Below are positions 6,219-13,126 of a DNA stretch of 13,126 bases, one piece after another. Source of the stretch: Chloroflexota bacterium. GTDB lineage: Bacteria > Chloroflexota > Anaerolineae > Promineifilales > Promineifilaceae. Within the stretch, counting starts at the first letter, position 1; each line of letters begins with the position of its first letter. The translations under genes and the position numbers were made by a program. The stretch spans positions 1 through 13,126 of the forward strand of contig JAAEOP010000249.1 in the NCBI GenBank assembly GCA_024223125.1. Reading direction: 5' to 3'. Below the pieces are notes generated by a model. It made no database searches. It worked only from the letters and a program-made list of their open reading frames with translations, and was not told where the DNA came from.

Positions 6219-6854
6219 CTATAACCTTCCTGTCGCCACCAACATCGTAAATGAAGCAATGAACCAATGGATGAGGAAGGGGTATACAAATGATTCTGTT
6301 TGCCAGGCAATAAAGCCGAAACCGACGCCGCCAAACAAGGTGGTCAATGTCTCCATTTCTGGTTTGCCCAGGTGCATAAAAGCAAAAGGAACAGCTTGCA
6401 GCCAGATGGCAGCGCCTGGCCCAAAAGCGCGGGCAAAAGCAAACAGCATAAACCCGCGCCAGATAAATTCCCAGCCAAATAGATCCACTCCTGTCAGGAA
6501 AATAATACGAGGGACGCCTTCTGGGGCGCGGGCTTCATAATAGGCTACCATGTTTGGAGTGCGGGCAATAAAGTAGAGAATAACGGCCATAATAAGGCAG
6601 ACGACGGCCGTCCAGACCAGACCCAGTCGCCAGTTGCCCCATTGAAATCCATAATCGGAAAGCGGTTCCCGAAAGAGCAACCAAATAGTTAGCGCCGGAA
6701 TAAGAAAATACCAGATGACCCGATCATACGCTTTGGTGGCTGTGATTTTGTGGCCGTACCAATCCAGCATGGGGACGATGGTGCAGATAATGATGACTAG
6801 CGTAATTTGCCAATCAAACTCAATACCGCCGATGGTCACGATGCGTCTCCTCAT
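6219..6854 (-). CDS. CPBP-family (CAAX/Rce1-like) intramembrane metalloprotease homologue
   Basis: The 211-residue protein has about six hydrophobic segments. CPBP-type motifs are FGWEFIWRGFML (126-137), PFAFMHLGKPEMETL (156-170) and a late FLIHWFIASF (193-202). The classical first motif EExxxR is WExxxR here, keeping Glu129 and Arg133. His161 and His196 are kept, while the Asn/Asp usually found four residues after the last His is Ala200. I recall a CPBP subgroup with WEFxxRG and HxGKP segments, so this looks like a subgroup signature rather than damage. Family members cleave prenylated or other membrane substrates or process peptides; no substrate is evident here. The ATG overlaps the TGA of the upstream cupin gene (ATGA, 6851-6854), indicating translational coupling. 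Confidence 0.85.
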   Translation of the reverse strand: MRRRIVTIGGIEFDWQITLVIIICTIVPMLDWYGHKITATKAYDRVIWYFLIPALTIWLLFREPLSDYGFQWGNWRLGLVWTAVVCLIMAVILYFIARTPNMVAYYEARAPEGVPRIIFLTGVDLFGWEFIWRGFMLFAFARAFGPGAAIWLQAVPFAFMHLGKPEMETLTTLFGGVGFGFIAWQTESFVYPFLIHWFIASFTMLVATGRL

Positions 6855-7174
6855 GGCGCTGGGGCGATGCCAACGAGTAAAGTGAGACGGCCGTGCCCCT
6901 CATTTTCTACCCCATGCAAAACCCCGGCCGCTGCCCAAACCAGTTCTCCGGCTGCGGCCGTAACCAGATCATTGCCTATGGTGAAACGGCCGTGACCCTC
7001 TACCACATAATAAAACTTATCCTGGCCATCATGGGTGTGCGCTGTTTGTATCTGGCCTGGTTCCAGACAATTCAGCCCCAGTAAAAGCGCCTCACTTTGA
7101 AAAAGAGTTGTTTTGTAGAATTTTGACGGCCGTTCCCCTACATACTCACGAATCTGCTTCACAAATTGATTCAT
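6851..7174 (-). CDS. Small cupin-domain protein
   Basis: The product has 107 residues and is a single cupin barrel. Motif 1 is PGQIQTAHTHDGQDKFYYVVEG (39-60), with His46 and His48 as likely metal ligands. Motif 2 is GELVWAAAGVLHGVEN (76-91), with His87. The classical motif-1 glutamate is not in its usual place, as in other HTHxGxDKFY cupins I recall. Metal binding is likely; a reaction cannot be assigned. The ATG at 7174 is chosen over an in-frame TTG at 7192 because AGGAG (7180-7184) sits 5 nt before it. It is the first gene of a two-gene unit with the CPBP protease. A palindromic repeat lies 41 nt upstream. Confidence 0.88.
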   Translation of the reverse strand: MNQFVKQIREYVGERPSKFYKTTLFQSEALLLGLNCLEPGQIQTAHTHDGQDKFYYVVEGHGRFTIGNDLVTAAAGELVWAAAGVLHGVENEGHGRLTLLVGIAPAP

Positions 7175-7215
7175 TCTTTCTCCTAATACCAATCATTAGT
7201 CCAAGTGACGGCTTA

Positions 7216-7293
7216 TGTCATTTCGAGTGGAGCGAGAAATCTTGACGCTGTCCAGAAAAGGATTCCTCACCTCTCTGTGGATTCAGAATGACA
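7216..7293. repeat. 78-bp palindromic intergenic element (REP/MITE-like)
   Basis: The element begins TGTCATTTCGA and ends TCAGAATGACA. These ends are inverted repeats matching at 9 of 11 positions. Between them are GAGCGAGAAATC and GGATTCCTCACC, of the kind seen in dispersed intergenic repeats of many bacteria (TGTCATTC-type ends). It holds no open frame with a ribosome site. It lies in the 236-bp gap between the cupin start and the SWIM gene stop, upstream of the cupin. A related half, ending GGAATGAC, appears at 11889-11912. Confidence 0.55.
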
Positions 7294-7356
7294 TTGACAA
7301 GCGACCATGTACCATCCAATTTTTTACTCATCCTTTCTGTCAGCAGATGATTATAA

Positions 7357-7388
7357 CAAAAAAAGCCCATCCAATTGGACGGGCTTTT
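7357..7388 (-). terminator. Intrinsic terminator of the SWIM-protein gene
   Basis: Arms AAAAGCCCATCC (7361-7372) and GGACGGGCTTTT (7377-7388) form a 12-bp stem with one G-T pair around AATT. Read on the minus strand the stem ends in GGGC followed by seven T residues, a classical intrinsic terminator. It lies 22 nt beyond the SWIM gene stop. Confidence 0.85.
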
Positions 7389-7410
7389 CAAATCAGGTGT
7401 TTTAGGGATT

Positions 7411-7659
7411 TCAGGTAGACCAAACCGGGACGGAAATCATTTCACCGAGTACCTTTTCCAAGGCCATCGTATGGCTGCAAAAACCGCGAGTATCAAAAAA
7501 ACTGCAATTGCAATTCCAGGCGCCTTGATCATAAGTCACGTTGTGAGCCTGCCCGCTATCCCCTTCCAGGCGCACAGAAAACGAATCGAAGTTAAACCGT
7601 TCCGGTTCCTGTGCATAAAACTTCGCTTTCTCAATCTTACCGATCATTCCATAGTCCAT
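7411..7659 (-). CDS. Small SWIM zinc-finger protein
   Basis: With the ATG at 7659 the product has 82 residues. The SWIM signature CxCx(n)CxH is complete: Cys50, Cys52, Cys61 and His63 (NCNCSFFDTRGFCSHTMALEK). The preceding residues 1-48 form a short beta-rich lead-in (KAKFYAQEPERFNFDSFSV, then VRLEGDSGQAHNVTYDQG) typical of SWIM proteins. SWIM fingers bind DNA or proteins and usually sit inside larger proteins such as transposases or Swi2/Snf2 partners; here the finger is nearly the whole protein. An in-frame TTG at 7701 is rejected because AGGAG (7671-7675) lies 11 nt before the ATG and the TTG has none. An ATGTGA start-stop (7664-7669) lies between that site and the ATG. Terminators on both sides make it a single-gene unit. 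Confidence 0.85.
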   Translation of the reverse strand: MDYGMIGKIEKAKFYAQEPERFNFDSFSVRLEGDSGQAHNVTYDQGAWNCNCSFFDTRGFCSHTMALEKVLGEMISVPVWST

Positions 7660-7703
7660 AATTTCACATGCTCCTCTCTGCAATAGGTACAATACGGACA
7701 AAC

Positions 7704-7730
7704 AAAAAACGCACGCGGATGCGTGCGTTT
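7704..7730 (-). terminator. Intrinsic terminator of the histidine kinase gene
   Basis: AAACGCACGC (7707-7716) and GCGTGCGTTT (7721-7730) make a perfect 10-bp stem with a GGAT loop. On the minus strand the stem is followed by TTTTTTGTTTG. It lies 117 nt beyond the kinase stop and before the SWIM start, separating the two transcripts. Confidence 0.85.
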
Positions 7731-7847
7731 GCTAACAAAAAGTTGGGTTCAGATATACTTCTGAAATTATTTTGTCCACCATGTTTCAAGTATAATCAAC
7801 TATCTATTCATGTCAATTGGGAAAAATGACGATTTCCCTACGATTTG

Positions 7848-10800
7848 TTATAAACCTACGGCCGTCGCCTGCGGCAGCGTAAAGTAGAAAGAAGTTCCCT
7901 TTTCCAACTGACTTTCCACCCAAATTTCTCCCTGGTGCAATTCCACAATACCTCTGGTAATTGAAAGCCCTAACCCAGTGCCTTTGGCCTGCCGAATGTT
8001 GGGGTTTTCGGAACGGAAAAACTTGGTAAACAACTTGCGTACATCTATCTCAGAAATACCATACCCATGATCCTGCACCGAACACAGCACCATCGGCTGA
8101 ATTGTCTCATCCTGACCATTGGGGAATAGTTTGGCTTCAAAATGAAGGTCTACATCCGTTCGGGGTGGTGAATATTTGCAGGCATTGCTTAATAGATTGG
8201 TTAGTACCTGTACCAGTCGTTCTTTGTCGGCCATCACCAGAGGTAAATCTTCCGGCAGTTGCAAATGGAGCCGAATCTCTTTTTCATCGGCTAACTGCTG
8301 CACCATGAGTAAGGTTTCATTTACCACATGCACCAATGATGTGGGAGCCAGCGTGACATGTAGTTGGTCTGTTTCAATGCGAGAAATATCGGTCAGGTCT
8401 TGAATTTGCTGGCTCATGCGCCGGATATTGGCGGCAATCGTTTCCAGGAACCCTTTTTGCTGGTCGTTCACTTCACCGGTCATACCGGATAAAAGTAAAT
8501 CTGTGTAACCGTGCATGGAGGTCATGGGGGTTTTTAATTCATGCGAAACCATACTCACAAATTCAGATTTGGCCTGATTGGCGGCGTTCACTTGTTTAAC
8601 CAGCAGAGCATTGGCAATGGCGATGGCGGCATGGTTGGCAACACGCACGGCCGATTCCAACGCATCCTCGTCAAACGCATACATTTCATCACTCTCAATC
8701 GCTACCACGCCAATTAATTGCTGCTTGCTCAGTAGTGGCAGTGTCATCTGTGAATGGGTGGCAAAGTTGGCCGTTACATACCCCGCTTCTTCATGGACAT
8801 TGCCACATACAGATGGTTCTTGGCTTTTAATAACCTTGCCTACCAGTCCCATTTCAGCCGTCATCATTTCTGGCGCAAAGAAGTCGTCGTATCCCCGCGT
8901 CTCTATACTAGATGGCTCTTTATTTTCCGTTACCAGTACAATGGCTCCGGCCGTACCATTACAAATTCGCAACATCCGGTCCAGCGCCAAATTCACCACA
9001 TGGTTCAAATCCAACGTCGTGTTGAGATCCCGGTCTAACTGTGTCAGCAACGAGAGTTCGTTCACACTTTTACGCAGCGCCTCATCCGTTTGCGCCAGTA
9101 AGCGGGCATTTTCCATAGCTACCACTGCCTGACTGGCGAATGTTATCAGCAAATTTTGCTCATCTTCATCAAAAGGGCCGCCATTGCGCTTGTTAATCAA
9201 CTGCACCACACCCCAAACAGCATTATGCCGCAACAGAGGGACTGTTAAAATGGAGCGGGTTTGGAAAGCAGTATCTTCTTCTACCTGGGCAAACCAACGT
9301 TTGTCTTCATGCACCTCATTTACAATGATGGGTTGGCCTGTTTGTGCGGCCGTACCTGCCAGACCCGTACCCATCGGCAGCCGTTTCCCAATCAGTCCCT
9401 CACTGGCCGGCCCTCGCGCCACCCGGAATTCCAGCTCGCCTGTATCCAGATCACTCACCATGAAGGTTCCCGCTTCCGTATCTAATAGTTCGATGGCTTT
9501 GTCCAAAATTAGCTCCAGCAAAATTACCAGATCCATCGTTGTCGCCAATGAGAAAGTGACTTCATTAATGATTTCAAGTTGTTGAGCACGTAATTGAAGC
9601 TGACGATTGGTTTCTATACGAGCCAATGCTATTGCCGTCTGATCAGCCAGAATATTGAACAACTGTTGGCGGCGCGGCGACAAAGTGACGCCTGGGTCTC
9701 GATAATAAGCGTAGATGACGCCAACAGTTTCAGAGATAGCATTTAAGGGAGATGCTATCCAGGTGCAGCCGGCTTCATTTTCAGCAACCTTAAACTGGCC
9801 GTTATCAATGACATCATGGATCATGTCGTCTGTAACAATCTGCTGACGGCCCTCCCGTTCGTCATACCGCTCTCCTTCTTCTAGGCAAAAAGCGGTGTAG
9901 ATTTGCTGGGTATCAGGGTCGCACAGATAAATGGTAAAGTCATTCAGATCGAAGATGCGCTCATAGGTTATGAAAACGAGTTCGAGCATATCGTCTTGTT
10001 CGATGGTGAAATTGAGCGCCTGGGAGAATTGACTGAGCATGTCTTGTTCATAGACACGGGCTTCCAGGCTGCGGACTACGCTGGCCCGTTCAAAGCCGAT
10101 AATCGATTGGTCGGCCAGGGTAGCCAGATAGGACAATTCGGCCTGACTAAATCGGTGTGTCTCTTCTTTGAGGGGGAGACTTAACCAACCTAGAAGTTCT
10201 TTTTCGTTGTACATGGGTACGACAACGGCCGTGTCCATAATATCCACCGTCTCTTTTTCCTGCTTGAAAACGGTGGGCCAGATGCGTTCTTCAGCCAGGT
10301 CAACTGACCCATGCGCTTTTTTCATAAAGTTGACCAAGGGTGTATCTACTCCCAACAGCAGGTCATTGGCGCGATAATAACTGCGATAGGCGCTCATTTC
10401 ACTATTGGGCAGGTAAAGATCGGGTTCCGCACCGGGAATGCCGGTACGGACGTACAAAAACAACATCGAGGCGACCTGGTCTTCGGTGACGGCCGTTGTC
10501 AATTCCCGGTTATAGTCACGCAACAGCGAATCCATACCTAGCGGCTGCTTGAAGAACATCTCATCTATACTGGCTTGCAAACGGCGGCGCAGGGGATCAA
10601 AAACAATAACTACCAATACGACAAAAACAGCCAGCAGAATGGGGTTGCTGAGATTGATTATGGGGCCGAAGACGGTCGTCAGGCTCAACACAACGACGGC
10701 AAAAGCGCCCACCAAAACCCCCATCAACAGCAAATACGTCACCCCCCGCCGCATGACCATATCCGTATCCAATAGGCGGTAACGGACAATCGTATAACTG

Positions 10801-11822
10801 AAAGCCATGGGGTAAAGCACAATGAGCGGAATGAAAAACGCCTGAGGAATCCAGGACGCATTATACCCCAGCGAAGTTGCCATAAAGTAAACGATGACGG
10901 GCGTATAACCAGCCACGCCCCCGACCAATATAATACGGGACTGTTGGCGAACCACAGGAGAAGGCGACCGCGCTGACCAATAGCCTATTATCAAAATAGC
11001 GGCTAGCAGCCCCAGCCCATTTAACAGGAAAAGCGCCCGCCAGCCGGTCACATAAGCCCAGGGATTGGCGGCATCATATAAAATGATCTGTGCCCAAAGG
11101 CCCACAAACAGACCCGGCAGCATAATTATCCATTTCAATTGGGGATAACGGGTAAAAAGGCGACCTTCATATGGGAAAATAGCGGCCAACAAAACAGTGA
11201 AGCCACAGGTCAGAGACAAAGAAAACAGCCACAATCGGGTAAAGATGTGTGTGGTGCGGGCATCAAAAAGCAGCCCAACGACCAACGCGGAAAAAGTCAT
11301 GAGGAGGGCAAAAACTTGAGAGACGGTCGCATACGGCCGTACCCAAAATACCCAGGCCCCTATTCCTAGTAAAATCCAACTTGTCACATAAAAAAACCAG
11401 AACTGATTCCACAAATCTGTTAGGTCAATCTCAAATAGAAAAACTTCTTTGGTCCATTCAGGGTCATCAAATCGGGTTTGCAGGCCAGTTTCTGGCGGCG
11501 GCTGGATAAGAGTCAGGCTAACACCCTCGCCCACATTTTTTTCTGCTAGAACTATTTGCAATTCCCCCACATCGGCCACTGGCAGATCATCAACAGCAAT
11601 CAGCCGATCAGGATACGCGGCCGTTTCGGTTCCTTGTTGGGCCGGCCAATCAGTGTCGCCACTATCATTTATAACCAAATTGGGATCAAAAAGGATACCG
11701 GTGAAGGGGTCTTGCGTCCAGCGAAGGGCAATAAAAGGCAGCGATAAAAAGATGATACCGCTCAGGAGTACCACTGCAGCAACAACGCCTGTGCGTAACT
11801 GGCTTTTTCGTTCTTCTGTCAC
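7848..11822 (-). CDS. Large membrane histidine kinase: ComP-like PDZ/multi-TM sensor, four GAF domains, HisKA and HATPase
   Basis: The 1324-residue protein starts with a membrane helix at 11-33. A PDZ-like extracytoplasmic segment follows (about 68-108: DRLIAVDDLPV, then VGEGVSLTLIQ). About nine further helices lie between 140 and 410. Four GAF-type domains follow at about 435-580, 595-737, 750-908 and 925-1075. The HisKA domain carries FVSMVSHELKTPM (1088-1100) with phospho-acceptor His1094. The ATPase domain has the N box NLLSNACKYS (1209-1218), DHGYGIS (1251-1257), KFFR (1267-1270) and GTGLGLSI (1281-1288), all intact. The N-terminal layout resembles ComP of Bacillus. The first GAF is the least conserved. 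No response regulator is adjacent, so the partner is elsewhere. The start is GTG at 11822 with a weak AGG site. TATAAT at 11856-11861 may be its -10 box, and a terminator follows the gene. Confidence 0.93.
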   Translation of the reverse strand: MTEERKSQLRTGVVAAVVLLSGIIFLSLPFIALRWTQDPFTGILFDPNLVINDSGDTDWPAQQGTETAAYPDRLIAVDDLPVADVGELQIVLAEKNVGEGVSLTLIQPPPETGLQTRFDDPEWTKEVFLFEIDLTDLWNQFWFFYVTSWILLGIGAWVFWVRPYATVSQVFALLMTFSALVVGLLFDARTTHIFTRLWLFSLSLTCGFTVLLAAIFPYEGRLFTRYPQLKWIIMLPGLFVGLWAQIILYDAANPWAYVTGWRALFLLNGLGLLAAILIIGYWSARSPSPVVRQQSRIILVGGVAGYTPVIVYFMATSLGYNASWIPQAFFIPLIVLYPMAFSYTIVRYRLLDTDMVMRRGVTYLLLMGVLVGAFAVVVLSLTTVFGPIINLSNPILLAVFVVLVVIVFDPLRRRLQASIDEMFFKQPLGMDSLLRDYNRELTTAVTEDQVASMLFLYVRTGIPGAEPDLYLPNSEMSAYRSYYRANDLLLGVDTPLVNFMKKAHGSVDLAEERIWPTVFKQEKETVDIMDTAVVVPMYNEKELLGWLSLPLKEETHRFSQAELSYLATLADQSIIGFERASVVRSLEARVYEQDMLSQFSQALNFTIEQDDMLELVFITYERIFDLNDFTIYLCDPDTQQIYTAFCLEEGERYDEREGRQQIVTDDMIHDVIDNGQFKVAENEAGCTWIASPLNAISETVGVIYAYYRDPGVTLSPRRQQLFNILADQTAIALARIETNRQLQLRAQQLEIINEVTFSLATTMDLVILLELILDKAIELLDTEAGTFMVSDLDTGELEFRVARGPASEGLIGKRLPMGTGLAGTAAQTGQPIIVNEVHEDKRWFAQVEEDTAFQTRSILTVPLLRHNAVWGVVQLINKRNGGPFDEDEQNLLITFASQAVVAMENARLLAQTDEALRKSVNELSLLTQLDRDLNTTLDLNHVVNLALDRMLRICNGTAGAIVLVTENKEPSSIETRGYDDFFAPEMMTAEMGLVGKVIKSQEPSVCGNVHEEAGYVTANFATHSQMTLPLLSKQQLIGVVAIESDEMYAFDEDALESAVRVANHAAIAIANALLVKQVNAANQAKSEFVSMVSHELKTPMTSMHGYTDLLLSGMTGEVNDQQKGFLETIAANIRRMSQQIQDLTDISRIETDQLHVTLAPTSLVHVVNETLLMVQQLADEKEIRLHLQLPEDLPLVMADKERLVQVLTNLLSNACKYSPPRTDVDLHFEAKLFPNGQDETIQPMVLCSVQDHGYGISEIDVRKLFTKFFRSENPNIRQAKGTGLGLSITRGIVELHQGEIWVESQLEKGTSFYFTLPQATAVGL

Positions 11823-11855
11823 AAATTACCTAAAGGGATCGTTCTTTTCTCGACT

Positions 11856-11861
11856 ATTATA
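11856..11861 (-). promoter_or_regulatory. Possible -10 box of the histidine kinase gene
   Basis: The minus strand reads TATAAT 33 nt before the GTG start, giving a leader of roughly 27 nt with an AGG ribosome site. No clear -35 hexamer is visible. The box overlaps one arm of the inverted repeat TATACCC (11858-11864) and GGGTATA (11873-11879), a possible operator-like structure. Confidence 0.4.
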
Positions 11862-11888
11862 CCCGCGAAGATGGGTATACAGATGTAT

Positions 11889-11912
11889 GGATTCTGCCTT
11901 CGCAGGAATGAC
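11889..11912. repeat. Half of a dispersed GTCATTCC-type repeat
   Basis: GGATTCTGCCTTCGCAGGAATGAC contains the self-complementary core TGCCTTCGCA and ends with GGAATGAC, like the right end of the element at 7216-7293. It lies in the 185-bp gap between the kinase start and the PMT-like gene stop. The rest of that gap (11913-12007) shows nothing I can name. Confidence 0.4.
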
Positions 11913-12007
11913 TTGTATAATTACGTTTGTTGTTTTGAGATGATAATGTTGTTTTTGAACAAGCCCTCAACAGTTTCCCTCGAATTTTGGATGGATGTTT
12001 GCTAATT

Positions 12008-13126
12008 TTATGGTGTTAGTCGCACTCTTGCTAATAATAAGCGATTGTCTAGTATGTGTCCATCGTCGGCTAATATATTTTGTGGTTCTTTTGTCATAGG
12101 GTCAATCAAGGCAACGTGAATAAAGTAGGTTCCGGCCGGTATGTCGCCGGGTAGGGATAGCTGTACTGTGTCTGAGATGGTTTGTCCCGGCTGCCAGGCA
12201 GATGTAGGTGGATGAAGAGGATGCACGGCCGCAGCCCGCGGCGACATCCACTTTTCACATGGCTCATCACACACCCACATCTCTACTTCATAATTTCTGT
12301 CCAGCTTTTGCAACGCCTGCCAATATAAATTGACGGCCAATACATCCCCAGGCTGCAACTGCTGCGTATTATATTCATACCCTACCAGCGCCGACTTATC
12401 ATTGAAATTCTGCTGGATTGGATTGGGCGCCTCACCCGCCGCCGATTGTAAAGTTATTGTTTCTAGCACAAGGGCGTCTCCTAAGCCGGAACCATCTGCG
12501 GCCGTAATCCCCAAACGATACCCATCCGGCACATACAACCCCAGGCTCAAGTCGGCCGTACTTGGCGTATACATTGTCTCTGGTATATGCAGGCGTACTT
12601 TGTCTACAAATTGGTCGCCGGGCTGCCAGCGGCCGCTGGGGAAATTGCCCAGCCCCGGATGTGTGTCTCGTTGGGCAACCATGATGCCGTTTTCATCAAT
12701 CAGGTGCAGGAACATCAGGTAATTGCCCGGCGGCTGGCCGGTGACTTCCCAATATAATTCCAGTTCTAGCACATCTCCTGGCTGCACGGCCGTTGTGTTC
12801 ACATCATAGCCACGCAACTTTACCAGATTGTCAAATTGGGCATTGGTGGGGTGGGGTACGACCGTGTCTATTGTAAATGATGACGGTCGGGCATAGGCTG
12901 TCTGCAAATATCCCCATAAAGTCACAATTGTTAATCCGGCTAATAGAATATTCGTAGCCCAGGCTAGTTTTGTGATTGGTGATTTTGCCCTTGCCAAATC
13001 TAGCCAGCGGCTTAGGCCGTAGAAAGGGAGGATGGCTAATGCGGGCAGAGCCGGGAAAAAAAAGCGGCCCATCGCCCCCGCCGGACTAACCAGTAGATAG
13101 TTGAATAGGACGCCAAAAAATAAAAG
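12008..13126 (-). CDS. C-terminal part of a membrane protein, probably PMT/ArnT-like glycosyltransferase, with two beta-sandwich modules (partial)
   Basis: The frame is open through the window edge, giving 372 visible residues. The ATG at 13072 is internal: the 18 codons before it read as membrane helix leading into PAGAMGRFFFPALPAL, the GRYxFPxLP-type segment common near the C-terminal helices of PMT/ArnT/GT39-like transferases. Counting from that Met, helices lie at about 6-22 and 37-55. Two tandem modules follow (76-210 and 217-353). They share LRGYDVNTTAVQPGDVLELE (86-105) and LVGYEYNTQQLQPGDVLAVN (229-248), then WQPG in both (149-152 and 293-296). The modules likely lie outside the membrane and may bind carbohydrate, by analogy with other surface beta-sandwiches. 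Catalytic residues would be in the missing N-terminal part, so enzyme identity is inferred. Confidence 0.75.
   Translation of the reverse strand, partial: LLFFGVLFNYLLVSPAGAMGRFFFPALPALAILPFYGLSRWLDLARAKSPITKLAWATNILLAGLTIVTLWGYLQTAYARPSSFTIDTVVPHPTNAQFDNLVKLRGYDVNTTAVQPGDVLELELYWEVTGQPPGNYLMFLHLIDENGIMVAQRDTHPGLGNFPSGRWQPGDQFVDKVRLHIPETMYTPSTADLSLGLYVPDGYRLGITAADGSGLGDALVLETITLQSAAGEAPNPIQQNFNDKSALVGYEYNTQQLQPGDVLAVNLYWQALQKLDRNYEVEMWVCDEPCEKWMSPRAAAVHPLHPPTSAWQPGQTISDTVQLSLPGDIPAGTYFIHVALIDPMTKEPQNILADDGHILDNRLLLARVRLTP

Noticed and set aside
6219..6854. CPBP protease read as catalytically dead because of WExxxR and the missing late Asn
   Set aside because: I recall a CPBP subgroup sharing WEFxxRG and HxGKP, so the difference is more likely a subgroup trait than a novelty.
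6219..7174. Cupin plus CPBP protease as a bacteriocin, toxin-antitoxin or defence pair
   Set aside because: Apart from the ATGA overlap there is no precursor peptide, transporter or toxin motif nearby. Co-transcription alone does not support it.
7791..7796. TATAAT on the plus strand as a promoter
   Set aside because: No plus-strand gene follows, and the only -35-like hexamer (TTGTCC) is 13 nt away, too close.
7848..11822. A frameshift or fusion of two genes in the very long kinase frame
   Set aside because: Domains run in a normal order from sensor to GAFs to kinase core, with no repeat junction or composition change. Such lengths occur in Chloroflexota kinases.
1..13126. A CRISPR array, tRNA, rRNA, integrase or transposase
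   Set aside because: No regularly spaced direct repeats, no cloverleaf with the usual T-loop sequence, and no transposase or integrase motif were seen on either strand.

Overview
The window looks like chromosomal DNA from a Chloroflexota bacterium, probably Anaerolineae or a close relative. This is inferred, not proven. The evidence is a moderate GC content by eye, secreted proteins carrying YLPLI-type segments, a very large GAF-rich membrane histidine kinase, an IPT-type C-terminus with a PGGGVSN motif, and genes of a kind common in large filamentous Chloroflexota. No tRNA, rRNA, CRISPR array, transposase or phage gene was found, and no gene-free stretch exceeds about 240 bases.

Layout. Positions 1-165 (+) hold the last 54 codons of a surface or secreted protein cut by the window edge, followed by a 34-nt hairpin. 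Positions 370-3091 (-) hold an envelope group: a flippase-like membrane protein, a polyprenyl-phosphate type family-2 glycosyltransferase and a secreted CAP-domain protein. A second family-2 glycosyltransferase (3136-4164, +) diverges from the flippase gene, with -10 boxes that overlap on the two strands. Positions 4181-6166 (-) carry a short-chain dehydrogenase-like protein and a TrmA/RumA-type RNA methyltransferase homologue, both with altered catalytic motifs. Positions 6219-7174 (-) carry a CPBP membrane protease and a cupin joined by an ATGA overlap. Positions 7216-7293 hold a palindromic intergenic element. A small SWIM zinc-finger protein (7411-7659, -) and a 1324-residue ComP-like histidine kinase (7848-11822, -) each have their own terminator. 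Positions 12008-13126 (-) hold the C-terminal part of a membrane protein, probably a PMT/ArnT-like glycosyltransferase, cut by the window edge.

Together, the two family-2 glycosyltransferases, the flippase-like protein, the PMT-like protein and the secreted proteins suggest lipid-linked sugar synthesis and cell-surface decoration. The orphan kinase is a plausible sensor of membrane, extracellular or cytoplasmic ligand signals. I did not find a clear new multi-gene system.

The observations most worth checking are: (1) the palindrome CGGCCG, mostly as ACGGCCGT, repeated about 47 times across the window, resembling the cyanobacterial HIP1 octamer; (2) an RNA-methyltransferase homologue that lacks the catalytic cysteine and several other active-site residues; (3) three copies of a roughly 40-45 bp palindromic element, each 6-17 nt upstream of the start codon of a minus-strand gene that has little or no Shine-Dalgarno sequence.
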